From positions 9,732,096 through 9,796,095 of the forward strand of contig JAKJHU010000023.1 in NCBI GenBank assembly GCA_022316685.1: a stretch of 64,000 bases of DNA. The letters run 5' to 3'. Below, one piece after another: positions 37,166 to 49,564 of the stretch. The DNA is from Progne subis subis (taxonomy: Eukaryota; Chordata; Aves; Passeriformes; Hirundinidae). Both the position numbers and the translations under genes were made by a program. Within the stretch, counting starts at the first letter, position 1. Each line of letters starts with the position of its first letter. Below the pieces are notes generated by a model that searched no databases, was not told where the DNA came from, and worked only from the letters and a program-made list of their open reading frames with translations.

Positions 37166-38105
37166 AGGAAGAAAGTGTCTTGTCCCATATTTTTCTGGAG
37201 GAAGGGAGGGCAGGGGTGGTATTCTCTCTACTTCCCCCTGCAACAGGAGGTCAGGCTGTGCTTCCTTGGCTATTTGAAGCAGGCTGATGACAATTTCTTT
37301 GTCCTTGTGTGTCTTGCTATGGTCTGGGTTTCCTGAAGGAAAATAAATGGTCATGCAATGTGCTCATACCTTCTATGTGGGATTCCACACCTCTATGAAA
37401 TGGTGTTTCAGGACCCAAAAATGAAAAAAAATATTTCAAAATCTACTCTTCCAATGTACTTAATAGAATGAGCATTCCTTGACTGGCCAGAACTAGCAGG
37501 ACTGGTTTTATTCTCCATCCAATAAGTGTTCATTGCCTTCACTGTCTAGAGAACTGAAGATCAAGAGTCCAATTCCAACATCATGGAAAAAAAGAAAACT
37601 TTTATCTCTCATTCCCTTGTGCTGTGGGTCCCAAATGCTTTTGAGTTCTATTTCACAAGCTTTGTGCTCTTGTGTTGCAGACAGTGTTTCTCAGTAAATA
37701 TTTGGCTGCATTTTATGACCCTAGGAGCATTCAATAGCCACTTTTTTGGAAGCTTTTGCTTTATCTTTAAACACATAGTGAGGACCCCAGTTTTTAAGAG
37801 TAATTCATTGAAAGAACACAAATGACAGCAGCATCACTGCCAACACACAGTGTTTCCAACACATCAGTCCCGCCATGGCTTCAGTCTGATGCCCACTGTC
37901 TGACTGATAATATTAGTCATTCTCATGCTGATAACATAATGCCCCCTAACCCTGGCACATTCTTGTATCCTTGTTCCAACTACAGTTTGGGATACTATTT
38001 TTTTAAATTTGACTTTTAAAAGGAGAGTGCTTGGGAAGCCCTCCAAGTAAATATGTGTCATTTCAGCCATCAGTTTAGGGACATGATAATATCTGTTAAA
38101 TTACA

Positions 38106-38176
38106 TTATTATTACTGTTGTTGTTGATATTATTATTATTGCTATTTTCATCACCATCGCCATCATCATCACCATC
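38106..38176. repeat. Trinucleotide microsatellite, ATT then ATC
   Basis: Interrupted (ATT)n and (GTT)n pass into (ATC)n with CACCATC variants. Confidence 0.85.
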
Positions 38177-38582
38177 TCAAAATTTCAGGTTCCTTATTGA
38201 CAATTTAAATACCCTCCTAATTCACATTTACCATAAATATGTATCAGTAGCAACCTTTACCACTTCTTAACCTGTGACATGGACTTCATTGAAGCAGCTG
38301 CTCCTACTTGTGGAAGTGTAACGTTTCATGACATGCACCTAACCTTCCTTTTTCAACAGGAAAATCCATGCTATGCAGAAATCAGTGAGATTTATATTCT
38401 ACTCTCAATTTATTCAGCTGAGTGGATGTTCTAGCACATTTCAAGTAGGAGCTGTAGGATATAATGTGAAAATAATATGCTGGTTTGCAGTTACCAGGCA
38501 TCTTGTAAGGTCCCTAATAGCTTCTGGTTTAGCTTCTTTGGAAAATTGCAGATAGTACCATTCTTTATGGGCTTTCTTGTAA

Positions 38583-38610
38583 CTTCATTTTAGTTGTAAC
38601 TAAAATGAAG
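38583..38610. repeat. Perfect 13-bp hairpin with 2-nt loop
   Basis: CTTCATTTTAGTT (38583-38595) and AACTAAAATGAAG (38598-38610) are exact reverse complements separated by GT. A near-perfect palindrome of 28 bp outside any recognised transposon. Confidence 0.9.
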
Positions 38611-38762
38611 AAAAGGGACAAGTTTTCTAATAGAGCCCAGTAAATTTAATTTTAGTATATTGCTACCAAGGGAATTAACTAGAAGAAATAAGTACATTTG
38701 TCTTTTCAAATGTGCCTTCTAACACACATTCAGTATATCTGAGAAGACAGACAAGATCCACA

Positions 38763-38764
<2 letters not shown>

Positions 38765-38813
<49 letters not shown>

Positions 38814-38814
38814 C
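38765..38814. repeat. (AT)22(GC)3 microsatellite
   Basis: Twenty-two AT units (38765-38808) run straight into GCGCGC (38809-38814). The whole 50 bp alternates purine and pyrimidine, which favours cruciform or Z-form structure. Length is likely to vary between individuals. Confidence 0.95.
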
Positions 38815-38907
38815 TGTAATCTATTACTTTAACCAAGGCCTGGAAAATTAAATAGAGATCCATTGCTTTTGTGTCTTTCTGGACCTGACTTACAGACCTG
38901 GGTATTT

Positions 38908-39072
38908 TCATAGAATGATTTGGGTTGGAAGGGATCACCTCATTCCAAACCCCTGCCATGGGCAGGAACACTTCCCTCTGTTCAGGCTGCTCAGTGCCCC
39001 ATGCAACCTGGCCTTTAACACTGCCAGGGATGGGGCATCCACAGCTTCCCTGGGCCACATTCCATGAGAAGT
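38908..39072 (-). mobile_element. CR1 LINE 3' end, minus strand
   Basis: The plus strand reads 'tcatagaatgatttgggttg' then 'gaagggatcacctcattcca', 'cccctgccatgggcaggaac', 'gcaacctggcctttaacact' and 'agggatggggcatccacagc'. This is the complement of the CR1 3' region, close to the family sequence I know and less diverged than the other fragments here. Confidence 0.92.
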
Positions 39073-39079
39073 GGGTAGA

Positions 39080-42026
39080 GGTGAAGGGAAAATGTACGTC
39101 CTGTGGTGTACAATTAGACACATAAGAAGCCATTCACATGTGCCCTCTTCCTTTCAGATTTCTCCAATAACAAAGGACAAAGCCCTCCTCATTCTCAGTC
39201 ACCTCTCACAAGCCCCTTTTCTATGTTTGCTCTTCTTCGCTACCCTGGAAAGGGCTGTGCTCATTATTTAGGTATAAGGAGGAGTCCCTTGACAGGAAAT
39301 GTGGGTACTGGTCCTTATCTTGATAGCTGTGACATTGAAGGCTGTCAGTGACCTGTCGATCATAACAACATTGAGGGATTTGAGGCTGTTGTTAGAAACA
39401 GCTCTTTTGGTAGACTTGACCTTGCAAAGTGACATTATGGATCTTCCCTGATTAGCTGATGCCATGCAAAAGACAATTTACGCTGGCATAGTTGATACTG
39501 GGACATTGATACAATGTTTAAATGCAAAATCTAAGCATGAAAAACATTTCAGATGTAATTATTGAGTGACATTTATCTACTGTGGTTTCCATAAGCAGAC
39601 ATTAGGTTCATACAGCACTTTCTGTAATTCTCTATGAATCAGTGTGCTTAGTCAGCCTGAATAATTAGAAACATCAAGCTTTGTCCAGTCTTTGTGAGGT
39701 GCACTCCAAATAGCACTTAAAAGCACATTTCCTTAATTAAAATATTTCCTAGTTAAACACTAAATATTTGCAGGTCTAATCAGACTCCAATATAAATATT
39801 AATGAGATGTAAATTTTGACCACACAGAATTCCAGAAAGTAGTTGTGACTTTCAAATTACCCAGTGCACTGTCTGGTACACAATTCTGATGTATTCATCT
39901 GCAGACACTCCTCCTTGGTTTGCAGAGTTATTTCTGCATTTAATAAACCTTTAGAGGCTTAGACCATAGGAGCTCATGTTATATACATCCTTCATCTTCT
40001 TACTCAGCCTCACCTTAAGCCCATTACTGCAGTGCCAGGTAAGTTTGCTGTCTCAAGATTACTTTACATGATCTCTTCAAAATGAAGTGCAAAATACTGA
40101 ATCTAAAAATTTACTGAGTATTGATTTAAAATTAAAAACAAGCAAACACATAAAACCATGGAGTTCCCTGAATTCCTTAACTCTCCAAATTCCTAAATCA
40201 TATTTTATCTCTTGCCTGTTTTCCTATTGTTTCAAAGATGTCTGGAGTATAAAATCTATAATATGGAATGCATATTATAGGAGAAATTACTATGGTTGTT
40301 GGCAAAGCCCTTCTGCCTGAATTCCCTTGTTTTGTTGTGTTTATTTTTTTCCCAAGGCTTGTGAAGAGAAGAGGCAGACTGCAGTCACAATCTGGTGGAT
40401 GTTGTCACCTCATCTGATATTTTTTCCACTCACTGAAGGAAATAAAAATGGTTAAAACATGCAAACCTGATATTGTATAATAGTGATCCTGTTTGCAGAA
40501 GTGTTTTATTCCAGGGTCCTGTAGGATTCACAGTGGTGCTTTGTGCTGCAGTGTAACTCACAGGGTTGGTCATGAGGAAATTTTGTTCCCATGAAATTCC
40601 ACATTACCACATGCTCCATATTCAGATGTTGAACATCATGTGCCACTGAAATCGTGCTTTGCAGTTTTCTAAAGTGCTGGATAAGTCCAAGAGGGATATA
40701 CAAGCTTAACAATGTCCACCATGGAGCTTTAGGGTGACATTTGGCACCCCATGGCAGACGCCCCACTCTCCCTTCCAAATCCACCATTTCAGATGTGCTC
40801 CCCCCCTCTCTGTACTGCCTTCTGGGATTGCCTACACATACTGCTTCCCTAGCCTTGCACTTCCTGGAAGTCTCACTGAGCCTCCCTGCCCTGCAGAGAA
40901 ATGATTAAATAATTTTTTCAAATGATAATTTCATTTTTATCTCTAGCCTGAAGAAATTAAAAATCATAATTTTTAGTTAAACTGGCCTAGCTCTCCAGTA
41001 GACTGAAGATTTCTTTGAGATATCAGATCCCAGCAAACTGCCTACAGTTTGTTGTTCGGACATTTTGTCAAAAAAAGGAGCATACAAATGGGGAGAAACA
41101 AATGGAAATTGTTGAGATGAACATTAGAATTAAGTATGAAAATATCCAGAACTCTGCTTAATTTAACTTTTTTTTGTGCTCTCCCAATAAAAGATTTATA
41201 TCTGTTTTCAAGAACAAGATGAATCTGGTTATTCTTTATATCATATTCTGGCCCCAGTCAACTGTTCAAATTGTGAGAGTGCGAATGACTTTTCAAGCTA
41301 CTTAACCTGCCACATCTACAACCAGGGTCCTAACCTGTAGAAGCTTGACAGTGTTATGTATATTATTTTTAAAAATTAAACCACCTATAAAGTCTAACTT
41401 AAAATTTTGTGGCTGTAAAATTATTACCCTGTTGTAAAATATAAAGTATAACTTCTTTTTTTTTTTTCTTTTTTTTTTTTTTTTAATTACCTTTCCACTG
41501 AATCTAGGCACATACACTGAGCATCTCTGAACAGGATGATGTAGGAAGTTATGAATGTTGTTCCCAGAATCACAGACCACATGTATGTCACACAGATTTG
41601 AGCTGCACTAATCCTTGTGTACTTTCCATGCCCAAATTAAACTTGTTTTAGTTTACCTTCCAGTGAAAGGTTTAGCCTCCAATTACTTTATGTTTTCCCT
41701 GAGATGGGAGGCATGGGGTGGTTCAAAGCATGTTTGGTAACTTCAGACCTGGAAACTGGGAAAGATAGAGATTCTTTTCTGGGCAGGGCTGCATCCCCAG
41801 GTAAGTATTTCCCAGCTCTCAGCAGCACCTGATAGCAAAAGGCTTTTCCAAGTCAGAAGTGATTGTGACAAATGTGTCACTGAAAGGGCATCTTGAGAAA
41901 GTACCTGCCGCATAAAAAAACATTTGCCTGTATAAAAACTCCCTCAATGCTATATTGGATGTGCCTGTGCAGTTTTATTGGAAAGTGATCTTCTTATCTT
42001 TTGTATGTAGAATTCTAAGGAGAGAT
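39080..42026. other. Unannotated non-coding DNA
   Basis: No gene recognised. A T-rich tract at 41455-41484 is the only clear simple repeat. The 93-codon minus frame at 40506-40787 has no recognisable domain. Confidence 0.5.
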
Positions 42027-42405
42027 TCACAGAATCATTCATGCTGGGAGGGACTTTGAAGGCTGGGTAGTCCAACCCTCTGCTCATAATGGTAAAACCT
42101 AGATCAGATTTCTAAGAGGCTTGTCCTGTCATGTTTTCACAGTCTCTGTAGGGAAGATCCATGCAAATGGTCTGGGTAGTGTCTGGCAACCCTTGTGGTG
42201 CAAAATTCTTCTTCCTGCCCAATCAGAATTTCTCTTGCTGCAACTTGTGCTCACTGCCTCTCATCCCACCACCAAGCAGAGTCTGGCTCAGTCTTGTCTG
42301 TAATCTTCCATTAGAGGATTACAGGCAACAGCAAGACCTTCCCACACCCCTTACCCTTCTCTTAGGCAGACTCAACAAACCCAGCTCTCCCAGGTGCTCT
42401 GATAA
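42027..42405 (-). mobile_element. CR1 LINE 3' region, minus strand, old
   Basis: The start 'ttcacagaatcattcatgct' then 'gggagggactttgaaggctg' and 'tagtccaaccctctgctca' matches the complement of a CR1 3' end. Further in, 'ttgctgcaacttgtgctcac' followed by 'tgcctctcatcc' and 'ccagctctcccaggtgctct' continue the family in order. Strongly diverged, with no open frame. Confidence 0.8.
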
Positions 42406-42409
42406 CCAC

Positions 42410-43520
42410 AGATTTCTGCTGTCCTAAAAACAGAAACCTGTACTGAAATACCTTGGCTGCAGTCAGCAGCTGGGCACAGCAACACACTGTGCTGCCACAG
42501 CAGCTGTAATTTCTGCTCAGCACCATCTTCCTTTAAGCAAGATGTTACAGCAGTCAGTGGATGTTTCTCCGGAGGATAAAAAGTGGAAATAATTCAGCTG
42601 TGCTAAAACCAAGATAAAAAGCTGGTATAAACAGAAAAGAAATACCCAGTTGTCATTGGGCATAGTCCAGCTGCTGGCTGAGGTCTCTGTCGGGTCAAAG
42701 CTTCAGGCTCGAGTCTGCTCAAGTGTTTACACCTTAGATATATAGTTCCTGTAGCAAAGCAGAGGTGTAATTGAAGCATGACTTGGATTTGCCATGGAGG
42801 AAGCCTCCCATTCCAGGTACATCCATAGCCCAGTTGTGAATGGTTTATCAGTGTTTGCTGCCGCTGCACAAAGAAAAGTGATAAATCAGAGCCCTGGCAA
42901 CCCCAGAGGTACCTTTAGCTTTGCTGTTCAAACACACACACACTCTCTCACACTTGTCAGACTTTCTGCCCTATTTTCTTCTGCAGATTCAAGGGCAAGG
43001 AATCAAGGCAGTTCAGAATCCAATAATGACTTCTTGGTGCTTAGGCTGGGTTTATGTTTGTATCTGTGAACACAGATGATGGCTGTTCTATACCTTTGCT
43101 CTGCCTAGAATCTGAGGCTGCTGGAAAAGGAAAAGGAGGGTTTGGCATGACTGCCAGTTAAAACAGTGCCTGCTCACCTCAGAAAGGCCAGGCAGAGGAA
43201 ATATAGTAATTTTCCTCTTTTTTTTTTTTTAATCACTAGGAGTTTCTGCCTTTAATGAAGACAGAGCTGTGTCCATCAGAGTTCTTTACCATTCTCCATG
43301 GACTGGCAAAGTAGAGCTTTGCCTTCTGACATGTCTGGAAGTAGGAGCCTGCAACACATATTTGACATGCAGTATTGAGAAAGAGCTATTTTAACAGTCA
43401 TAGCAGTAAGAATCCCTTAATACTAAAAATGAGACAAGTTAACTCAGTGCTCAGAGCTCTTGAGTGTCGAAGGAGAATCACAAAAATCCATCAGCCTCCT
43501 GGATGCCTAAAGGTGATTTA
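42410..43520. other. Unannotated non-coding DNA
   Basis: Nothing recognised except a short CA-rich patch at 42932-42942 and a T12 tract at 43218-43231. Confidence 0.45.
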
Positions 43521-43523
43521 AAA

Positions 43524-44070
43524 TGGGGGGAGAAGCTCGAGTCAATCACGCTCTTCACAGAATGGTGAATGCTCGTTTATTGAGGGTACACAGAGTTCTT
43601 TTATTCATATATCATTCTTGTGCATAAGCTGTTCACGCAGCATTTTACTACATGCCATTGGTTACCTCCTGGTGTCCACGAGCCCCAAGGGGCTATACTA
43701 TTTGCTAGTGTTATCTGCATAATTATTCCTTTGCAGTTACCTGTTTACACTTTGTTGAGGGGCCAACAGCTTGTTCCCAGGCTCTTCGTCCTGGTTCTCA
43801 GGCTCAACATCCTTGACAGTGCTAAAATAACAGAACTTTCCCAGCACTGTAAGGCCTCTCTGTGTCTATCTCCAAAAATCCTGCTACAGATGCCCTGCCA
43901 TGGTCCATGTCTAGCAGCAGCCATTGCTCCCAGCCTGTCCCTAGAGCCAGCAGAGCTGGCTACCTCTGCCCCATGGCCAAGAGCCTCTGGCTTCTTCAGG
44001 CTCGGGAGCCCCAAGCAACCACTGTCAAGGGGACCACCTGTCTGGGAGGCAGGACACTCCCTCTTGAGAT
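43524..44070 (-). mobile_element. ERV LTR-like element, minus strand, edges uncertain
   Basis: A minus-strand AATAAA at 43581-43576 lies about 115 bp downstream of a TATA-like AGTATAGCC (near 43700-43690), in LTR order, and the GC-richer stretch 43740-44060 would be U3. A left edge at TGGGGGGAGAAGC (43524) is possible. I could not find matching target duplications for any pair of edges, and there is no copy elsewhere in the window for comparison. The open frames 43620-44075 and 43745-44014 are not convincing genes. Confidence 0.4.
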
Positions 44071-44162
44071 TTTAGCAAGGTTTTTAACTTTTTTTTCTCT
44101 TGAAGATTTGTCTACAGGGCTCTAATCTGAAACAGGAGGCATTGAGATGTTTAAGTGCCTTC

Positions 44163-44197
44163 TTTTTTTTTTTTTTTTTTTTTTTTTTTCCCCCCCC
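44163..44197. repeat. T27 followed by C8
   Basis: Twenty-seven T then eight C, the same arrangement as at 24369-24435. Confidence 0.93.
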
Positions 44198-44199
44198 AG

Positions 44200-46692
44200 T
44201 TTCTATCTAGCCTTTATTCAGGATTGAATTTCTATCAAGTAATGAATAATAGAGTGAGACAATGTGTTTTGCTGTGGTTTTTATGAGTGAATTCCATCTA
44301 GCCAGCAACAGAGTATCTGAATGACAATGCATCCTTAAAATCTTCAAAACTGATTTTCTACTAATTATCTGTATCACCTCCTTAATCAAATGTAACATTT
44401 TAGTGTCTTATTTTACACTATAGTATAAAATGAGCAGAAAACACCAAGACAGTAATTGCAATACATGGGAGAGTGTGAAACTACCTTTGATAGTAAATAC
44501 CTCTCCTTTCTGCACTCCTGGGTTGTAATGTGCATCTACATTTTATGCCACAAAGAAGAGTGAGGTGAACTGAGTCTATAATCATCAGATTAATACAGTG
44601 TGTTAACACGGCCAGAAAGAGACCTGTGTCCCATCCAAGTGCAGGAACACTAGTATCTGTTTTCCAGATTAATATTTCATGCTGAAGAAACATGCAGTCT
44701 TGGCCAGTGCTGGTGCTGGACTCACTCTTTGGCGGTTCTTGGATATATCTTTTTGTGACCAGTCACATTTCTCTCTAAAAGGCTGGGCAAAATAGTCCTG
44801 GTGGTGATCCTCTGTATTGGTTTTTTCCTTCTCTTTCAGGCTATAAAGCAATTTAGTGAGAGCTTTCTCAAAGAATTGTAATAGTGATTTTCACTAAGAG
44901 CTGCCTAGAAAAGGGCCAAGTTTTATGTAGGGATGAAAAAAGATTTCCAAGGATGCCTATGCTTCAAACTCTCCAAGGTGCCCATGGAAATTAGGTATCC
45001 AATGCCCTCAGCACCTGGAAAGTGAGATTTTGGTTGCAGTCAACTTTGCAAAACTTTAAAATGTGTTCATTTAGAAGTACTTTCCTTCGTTATCCCAACT
45101 GCAGTCTCTAATCTCCAATTGACACCTGGGCACTCCTTGGCACAAGAGATTTCGTGGTTTATTTTTTTCTAAATAGTTTCCAAGAGGGCAGCTGGTATAA
45201 TTTTTTTCAGTCACACCTTTCACCAATTCATCGATTCTCTTCTGCAGTGTTTCATGACTGATGGCTTGAATTTCACTCTGTGAAGTCTTGCCTTTGCTGT
45301 ACTCAAAGATAAATTTTTTGACTTGGAGATATCTAGAATTCAGTCAGTGTATATATTTGACACTTGACCCAATCTCAGCTGGGCTTCCCAGGTGCTATCT
45401 ATGTTTTCAGCTACTGCTCCATGATCATCAGATTGGAAGAGAAGTAGGACTAAGAAGTGTATGAATCTCCACAGTCAGGCTGCCTTGAGGAATCACAAGC
45501 ATAAACCCCACACCTGAGCATTGCCTTTCTGAAATGGGAAAGTTCACATTCAGAACTGGATCACTGGGAATGACTTGCCTGTATTTCACCCTGGCTTTCA
45601 TTCAAAGAGACGCTTTGCTAATGTTTGCAATAAAGCATTATTATTTATACAGCCCAAGTGTTTAAAAACACTGCTCATGGAGGAGGGCTCTCCTGTGATA
45701 AATGCTGTACAAATGAAGATAGGAAAGAGCTTAGGTCTAGTGCAAGGACATTGTAACATGGGAGAAGTGATAATATAGAAATGTAGACAGTCTGGAGAAT
45801 ACTAAGGTAAAAAAGTCATTATTGGTCAGCATATAAGACAATAATCCTTGCACATTGGTGGTCTAAAATACATCAAGCATTTCTGAGTTGTTCCATACAC
45901 AAGAAATAATTAAGCAGGGATTTCTAGGTCAGTGCTATGTGTCTTAGCACAAAGAGAGCATCCCACAGCTGGAAAGTTGTGTAGGTAAAAGAAAAAAAAA
46001 AAAAAATTGCTTTTATATATATATATATATATATTAATAATAACTGAGTTAGAGAAGCTCAGGTATGGAAACTATCTTCTTAATCCACAGTGAGGGATGA
46101 TAGAAAAGTGAGGTAGGCCAGAAGGGACCTTTAATTTTGGGCAAAAATGCTGTTCTCTGTGTCTGAGAAAAAGCTGCAGGAAATGGGGTATGGCCCCCTC
46201 TACAGAAGCTGTGATTTGGTTCTGGGTCTTGCCTGGGTCCTGCCTGGGTCCTGCCTAAGTCTGGCAACCTTGACCATGTGCCTTATCTCATGTCCTGTTC
46301 ATTCCTAGCCCTCTGCACCTTGGTAGGTTGGGCAACAAGGTCAAAATATGGGGTAAAGCTATTTTTGCAACTGCATTTCTGTGTGCACATGCAGAGCAAG
46401 GATACAATGTCAGGGCAAGGGGAGCACCCTGCAGATGTGGGGAAAGGAAAGCAGCATTAGCCATGTGAGTGGGCACCAGCAGCCAAATTCGGGTGGTTTG
46501 CACCAATGCTGAAATAAAGCTGGGAGTAAGAACTTTGGGTGAGATTTGACTTACAGAAGTTAGCAGCTAACAGGAGTATCTGCTGTAAAATAACTGAGAA
46601 AGAAATTTTGGAGGAAGATTTAGGAGGAAGGGGACAGAGGTTGGATTTAGCCACAATGAGTAAGAGTTAATAATTGAACATCAAAAGGATCA
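44200..46692. other. Unannotated non-coding DNA with microsatellites
   Basis: No gene recognised. It contains A15 at 45992-46006 followed by (TA)n at about 46014-46034, and three tandem copies of an 11-bp CTGGGTCCTGC-type unit at about 46222-46255. Confidence 0.5.
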
Positions 46693-46698
46693 GAGGGA

Positions 46699-47400
46699 TG
46701 TAGTGGTGCAAGAGTTGTTTTATTGAGTTATTAAGTTATTTTTGTAAGATTTATAAGTTATTTTTGTAATGGTTCAGTCCACTGTACCCCCCTGTGTTCT
46801 GTAATAGTTTTCCCCCTTATGAGTTAGTTTTATAACCAGATGTTTTATGCCAATCATTCCTCCCCTGCACCTGTCCCTGTCAATCCCCCCTCTCTCCTCC
46901 TGGTCGCCCTGTCTGTCACTTAGAGACCCTTCCCTGGATTCTGGAAAGATCCAGGAGAGGCATCGAGTGATAGGCTGGTGCCCGGGGAATCCCCTCCTAC
47001 CCTTCTGTGAATTGTCAATGGTTCAAAGGCTGACACCCCTGTTACACCCCCGTGTTCCCTGGTTGGCTGACCCGTTGTCACCACCCCTGGATCCTCCCCC
47101 GGTTATAAGTCAATGCAGGGCTTTGATCTCTGCTCTCTTTAGGCAGCAGTGGTCTGAGGTGGAGCTCCTTGCCAGACTCCCCTTAATAAACTACCTTCTA
47201 CCCTGCTCAAAGAGAGTTGACCCTTTTTCCGTCGCCACAGTCGCAACTCCATCAGATCGACTCGCTGGTGTGGGGAACCAAGAACCCACCGGGAGGAGGT
47301 TACTCGCCCTGCCTGTAACCCTGACCGATCCACGCTGTGGCAGTGCAGAACTGAGCTAGCCTGTGGTCAGCGCCTACTAGGTGTGAGGGACACAGCGACA
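46699..47400 (+). mobile_element. Solo ERV LTR with 6-bp target duplication GAGGGA
   Basis: A 702-bp element beginning TGTAGTGGTGC and ending CAGCGACA, with GAGGGA at 46693-46698 and 47401-47406. A TATA box TTATAA (47103-47108) precedes AATAAA (47185-47190) by about 80 bp, which gives U3 (46699 to about 47130), a short R and an unusually long U5 of about 190 bp. U3 is rich in C-runs. The 6-bp duplication fits a class II ERV. The open frame 46847-47359 runs across U3-R-U5 and is not taken as a gene. The terminal inverted repeat is only TGT/ACA, and another GAGGGA occurs at 47385, so the right edge is slightly less certain than in the other solo LTRs. Confidence 0.85.
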
Positions 47401-47940
47401 GAGGGACACACACTGGAGATGTTTTTCAGGCATGTGAAGGGAAGTCCAAAGTTGATGTTTGGTGATCAGACTATCAGTAATCTACAAAACATGATTCATA
47501 TCCAGGAAAAAATTCTTGAAAAATTAATTATATCTCTTCACTAGAAATCAAATAATTCCATATTCCCTGCAAGTGAACTATCTTGCTGGAATGAACTTTC
47601 TGTGTTGACTGTTCTTTCTTCTGAGAATAGCCATACATGTATTTAAGCAGTTTTTATTTCAATGAAAATGTATTACCTACATCAAAGTGAGGTTCTATAT
47701 TCATGTCCTGCTGTTACTAATTTCTGTCTCAACAGTTGTTCATCTAATTGTCATCTTTTTATTTTCCTAAATTCAGTGAGCAGAGAGGATCAAAACTGTT
47801 GGATTGATAGAATTTTGCTCACTAGAAGAAAGTCACATTATGCCTTGTTTATTAGACTTTGTTTCAAATGAAAAAAGCATTTTAGTATCATTAGGCTCAG
47901 TAGGCACACTGTTGCAGCTTACTTTCCTCTGAGTTAGTAG

Positions 47941-48240
47941 AATTATAAAATCATAGAACAGGTCAGAAGGAATCTTGGCTATTATCTGATCCAGCCTTTC
48001 ATGAGAAGGAAGCCTAGATGGCATTATCTATTGCCCTGTCCAAATGCATCTTGAAAACCTCCAGTGACAGGGTGTCTACCACACGCCTGACATGGATGCT
48101 CCAATCAATGATTGTTCTCATAGTAAAAAAAATTCTTTCTCATATTGAGGTGAAACCTTTCCATGGGCAACTTCTACTGTTGCCCCTTCTCTTCTCCACA
48201 AGGTGCCTTGTGTATCGAGATCCTCCATCCCCTTTGTGGT
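47941..48240 (-). mobile_element. CR1 LINE 3' region, minus strand
   Basis: Opens with 'aaatcatagaacaggtcaga' then 'aggaatcttgg', and goes on through 'cctagatggcattatctatt', 'tgcatcttgaaaacctccag' and 'gacagggtgtctaccaca', all family-typical in this order. It belongs to a different and older-looking CR1 subfamily than 38908-39072. Confidence 0.8.
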
Positions 48241-48660
48241 CATCTAAGTACCACAATTCTGTAGCTGTACTTTATAGTACAGAAAAAAATCAAGGAAAGC
48301 TAAGAAAATTAAACTCCTATTAATCCATTTTGCAAAGGAGCAATTTGCTGCTTTCCTTGTTAGGAATTTTACTGTTTCACCTAGGTATTTTATACCTTAA
48401 AAATTTTCTGGAAAAGAAAAAGTTTGGAAAATCACTATATGACTCTTGAAAATATTTTGCTTTACATTCTCAAGTGGGTGATTTTTGGTTGGTTCCTGTA
48501 GAGGAAACATTTTACCTGGATTCATGCAGTTGCTTCAAAAGTAGGCAAAGGCATTTTGTTTGAAATATTACCTTCATAATTTTTTAATAGTATCTTACTC
48601 TAGATTTTTAATTGGTGGTATCTGCCAGCAGACAGATATTCACAGACACTTAAGAATAAT

Positions 48661-48838
48661 CTGAATTTCTTATCACCTCAAGGGAGTATGAAGTGAATTC
48701 AACAATATTTCTTATATGGGCCAGTTGTCATGACACAGGATGATTTCTGGTCCATTTAGGATTTGTTTTATTTATTTATTTAGGATGTGTAGTTTTCCAA
48801 GGAGGGGAAGAAGGGAAAAATATTAACTACTGATAGAA
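48661..48838 (+). repeat. Dispersed duplicate A (partner at 50411-50572)
   Basis: Shares a long colinear match with 50411-50572: CTGAATTTCTTA, CTCAAGGGAGT, GGGCCAGTTGTCATGACACAGG and a run ending GATAGAA. This copy carries an extra TTTA-rich insert at 48765-48782. It is either a local duplication 1.75 kb apart or two members of an unrecognised repeat. Confidence 0.85.
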
Positions 48839-48842
48839 AATA

Positions 48843-48887
48843 TTCAGATAAGATGATATTCAGATATTCAGATATTCAGATAAGATG
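48843..48887. repeat. Short tandem array of ATTCAGAT-type units
   Basis: ATATTCAG repeats about three times, flanked on both sides by CAGATAAGATGA, directly after duplicate A. Confidence 0.9.
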
Positions 48888-49560
48888 AAATCCTTAACAT
48901 TTCATTATTAGCATACAAATGATGTGTGAAATTGTCATCCTATCCTGCTCCCTCTATCTCTCAAAGCACAAAGTAAACAGATATTTTACAAGTAACTATT
49001 CAGACAGTGAGATGCCACAATCTATCCTCCTAGCTAACGAGCAAGGCCAAAGGGTAAGTTGTCTGTAAGCATTTCACCATTTAAGCATTGCAGTGGCTAG
49101 CAGGTCCCAGGAATCACGTTTCCACCCAGTCTGCCCCAGCACAAACGATCGAGTCCATTCCAGCAGCTCATGCATCACACTTGTGCCTGCTGAGCACAGA
49201 GCAAAGGTGTGGTGAGTACCAGAGAGGGCATCTATCTGCTGCCACTGCTCAGCTGGGCTGATGGTTATGGAGCACTGCTGGATACTGCTGGAGCCAACAG
49301 GCTAAAGCAAGAAGATCATCACTCAGATGAATCAAGCCTGCTCTGCAGTCAGCTGTATATATTTTTGCCAGTCATCAGAAAGATCAGAGATCATTTTCAA
49401 ACCAGTACAGGTCTAGGAATGACAAACCTGTGATGAAGATATGGGCATTTGTACAGGTAAGTGGGTGTTTAAGGCATCACTATGCATTAAATCATCAAAC
49501 GCTTGGTGAAATAATTTAGAATACATGTAACCATTACACTGAGGGTATGTGTGGGTGTGC
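48888..49560. other. Unannotated non-coding DNA
   Basis: Nothing recognised. Confidence 0.45.
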
Positions 49561-49564
49561 ATAA

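Larger units (their letters stand above)
27526..38582. other. Unannotated AT-rich non-coding DNA
   Basis: No gene is recognised in 11 kb. Open frames are at most 125 codons and lack known domains. Several AT-rich patches with TAATTA-type motifs (about 33480-33570, 34300-34450, 35880-36110) look like the sequence often found in vertebrate conserved non-coding elements, but conservation cannot be seen from one genome. Two perfect tandem duplications and simple repeats are listed separately. Confidence 0.5.

Noticed and set aside
36973..37336. Lys/Asn-rich and Phe-rich frames
   Set aside because: Produced entirely by the poly-T and G/T-rich tract.
46847..47359. 170-codon frame
   Set aside because: It spans U3, R and U5 of a delimited solo LTR, across TATA and poly(A) signals.
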